Source of the DNA: DASVXQ01 sp046727955
Lineage (GTDB): Bacteria > Actinomycetota > CALGFH01
Assembly: GCA_046727955.1 (NCBI GenBank)
Contig: JBKPDO010000222.1
Coordinates: 1 to 15,337 of the forward strand
Length of the DNA: 15,337 nt
Reading direction: 5' to 3'
Part shown: piece by piece, positions 14,567 to 15,337 of the stretch
How positions within the stretch are numbered: position 1 is the stretch's first letter
How the letters are laid out: the number at the start of each line of letters is the position of its first letter
Program-made: the position numbers and the translations under genes
The notes under the pieces: generated by a model
Told to the model about the DNA's origin: nothing
The model's input: the letters and a program-made list of their open reading frames with translations, nothing else
Database searches by the model: none

Positions 14567-14659
14567 ATGGACCTTGGCCCTGGCATCGACGACCCAGACG
14601 ACGATGCGCCGTTGGGCGCGTCAGAACCTGGCCGAGGTGGTGTCCCAAGAGCGGTGTAA
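14567..14659 (+). pseudogene. 5' end of a gene cut off by an IS256-family insertion
   Basis: An ATG with an AGGAGG site ten bases upstream (14551-14556) opens MDLGPGIDDPDDDAPLGASE and soon meets the IS end at about 14636; the frame closes at 14659 inside the IS. Only about 24 native codons remain. The good ribosome binding site and operon position argue for a real gene, perhaps the next transfer gene, but too little is left to identify it. The stretch 14464-14566 before it shows nothing else. Confidence 0.5.
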
Positions 14660-15199
14660 AAGACCAACTGGCGCGGGCTCCTTGTCGTGATGTTACGCAG
14701 CCGGTGTGACAGCAGTCTCAGCGATCACCTCCTCGTCGGTGAGCGCCCGGTCGAACAGCTCACGGCGAAGCTCGGCCAGCAGCCGGATGGAGCCGAGGGT
14801 CTGCTGCACGCCGCGCCAGCCGCGGCTGGCGCGGTCCAGCACCGCCCACACCAGCGACAGGCAAGTGCGCTCGCCCGGCAGCCGGCCGATCACCTTCACC
14901 CGACGGCGGGTCTCCCCGAAGGTCCGCTCGATGAAGTTGCTGTGGCGGATGCGCCCCTGGTGCTCGACCGGGAACCGCAGGTAGGTGACCAGGTGGCAGA
15001 AGTCGTCCTCCAGGCACGCCACGGCGCTGGGATACAGCTTGCGCCACTTGGCGGCGAAGCGCCGGGCCCGCCGGGTGGCCTCGGCCACGGCCGCCTCGCC
15101 GGGTGGGGCGTCGATGCCGTCGAAGACCTGCCAGAACTCCGCCTTGAGGGTGGCCTGGGCGTGGGCGGGCACCTTGGCCAGGAGGTTTCTGGCGCGATG
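14636..15199 (-). mobile_element. IS256-family insertion sequence, truncated
   Basis: The element carries an IS256-type transposase on the minus strand. Its left end is placed at GGTGGTGTCCCAAGAGCGGT (from 14636), where the upstream reading frame is interrupted and where the purine-rich GCGGTGTAAA of such ends is seen. Its other end is missing because a second element starts at about 15200. The exact terminal repeat and target duplication cannot be verified without the far end. Confidence 0.7.
14693..15199 (-). pseudogene. IS256 (Mutator) family transposase, C-terminal fragment
   Basis: The readable protein begins HRARNLLAKVPAHAQATLKA and includes RKLYPSAVACLEDDFCHLVT and SNFIERTFGETRRRVKVIGR. 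The latter segment contains the third catalytic acidic residue of the IS256 DDE domain (Glu in NFIER). This is roughly the last 40% of a 400-residue transposase. Upstream, the frame gives unrelated residues (KWHIISIQA) and then a TAA, so similarity ends at about 15199, where the next element begins. The first two catalytic aspartates are lost, so it cannot be active. Confidence 0.88.
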
Positions 15200-15337
15200 G
15201 GCTTGTATGGAAATAATGTGCCACTTTTCGTCCTGTTATTCCGATCGGACGCGCTTGAGGTGGCATGGCGGTCGCAGAGGATGCTCGCGTGCAACTGTCG
15301 GTGCGGTTTGGGCTGCTCCTGCCGCACCTCAACGAGC
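15200..15337 (+). mobile_element. start of an ISAzo13-family insertion sequence (runs off the window)
   Basis: From about 15200 the sequence turns AT-richer (GCTTGTATGGAAATAATGTG), unlike the flanking IS256 gene, and leads within 65 bases to an ISAzo13-type transposase start. The break in the IS256 reading frame falls at the same point. The terminal repeat is inferred, not confirmed. Confidence 0.6.
15265..15337 (+). CDS. ISAzo13-family transposase, N-terminal fragment (cut by the window edge)
   Basis: An ATG with GAGG four bases ahead opens MAVAEDARVQLSVRFGLLLP, then HLNE at the edge. The segment FGLLLPHLNE is the characteristic start of ISAzo13-family DDE transposases, which normally continue with an ERQRR-type helix. 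Only 24 residues are visible, so the family call rests on that short match and on the IS-like context. Confidence 0.65.
   Translation, partial: MAVAEDARVQLSVRFGLLLPHLNE

Larger units (their letters stand above)
2829..14635. mobile_element. integrative conjugative element, left part (right end outside the window or beyond the IS insertions)
   Basis: An integrase and excisionase gene pair lies at one edge, followed by methyltransferases, a non-coding control region and a type IV secretion gene set (pilin, TrbL/VirB6, PrgI, VirB4, SLT-NlpC). This is the usual make-up of an actinobacterial ICE. The left boundary is placed just 3' of the integrase stop, where attachment sites normally sit. I found no tRNA gene and no direct repeat to define att. 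Relaxase and coupling protein genes are not in the window. The right side is interrupted by an IS256-family element at about 14636, so the ICE probably continues past the window. Confidence 0.75.

Overview
The window is very GC-rich, uses GTG and TTG starts, and encodes a Gram-positive-type conjugation apparatus (a PrgI-like protein plus a fused lytic transglycosylase/NlpC-P60 wall hydrolase). This points to a high-GC actinobacterium; I cannot name the genus. The content is accessory throughout: a defence locus, then most of one module of an integrative conjugative element (ICE), then insertion sequences.

Region 1 (about 1-2480, + strand) holds the last genes of a Qat-type antiphage locus: a small ORF in the qatB position, a QueC-like PP-loop protein (QatC) and a TatD-like metal hydrolase (QatD), joined by ATGA stop/start overlaps. 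The ATPase gene (qatA) would lie upstream, outside the window. Region 2 (2480-2830) is a short junction with protein fragments readable on both strands. It ends at the integrase stop codon and is the likely ICE edge.

Region 3 (2829-6813, - strand) is read as methyltransferase 2, a 370-base gap with one doubtful small ORF, methyltransferase 1, a MerR/excisionase-type HTH protein and a tyrosine integrase. The last three overlap one another. The two methyltransferases are clear paralogues and no restriction endonuclease is seen. Region 4 (6814-7312) is a non-coding control region. It has a 9-bp hairpin, an array of GTGTCCCC-type inverted repeats, and one copy of a two-block element that recurs in inverted orientation at 8376-8418.

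Region 5 (7313-14463, + strand) is the transfer module: a sigma-region-4-like regulator, a VirB2/TrbC-like pilin, a TrbL/VirB6-like membrane protein, a PrgI-family protein (VirB3 position), a VirB4 ATPase, a 78-aa unknown, a secreted muramidase/endopeptidase (VirB1 position), and a 126-aa unknown. The virB4 gene is split by a perfect 17-bp tandem duplication that shifts the reading frame, so as sequenced the ATPase is broken. No relaxase or VirD4 coupling protein is in the window.

Region 6 (14464-15337) is a nested insertion. A gene that had just started (14567) is cut off by the end of an IS256-family element, whose transposase is in turn cut by the start of an ISAzo13-family element running off the right edge. 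The split virB4 and the nested insertions together suggest an ICE that is decaying or currently unable to transfer, unless the 17-bp duplication can revert.
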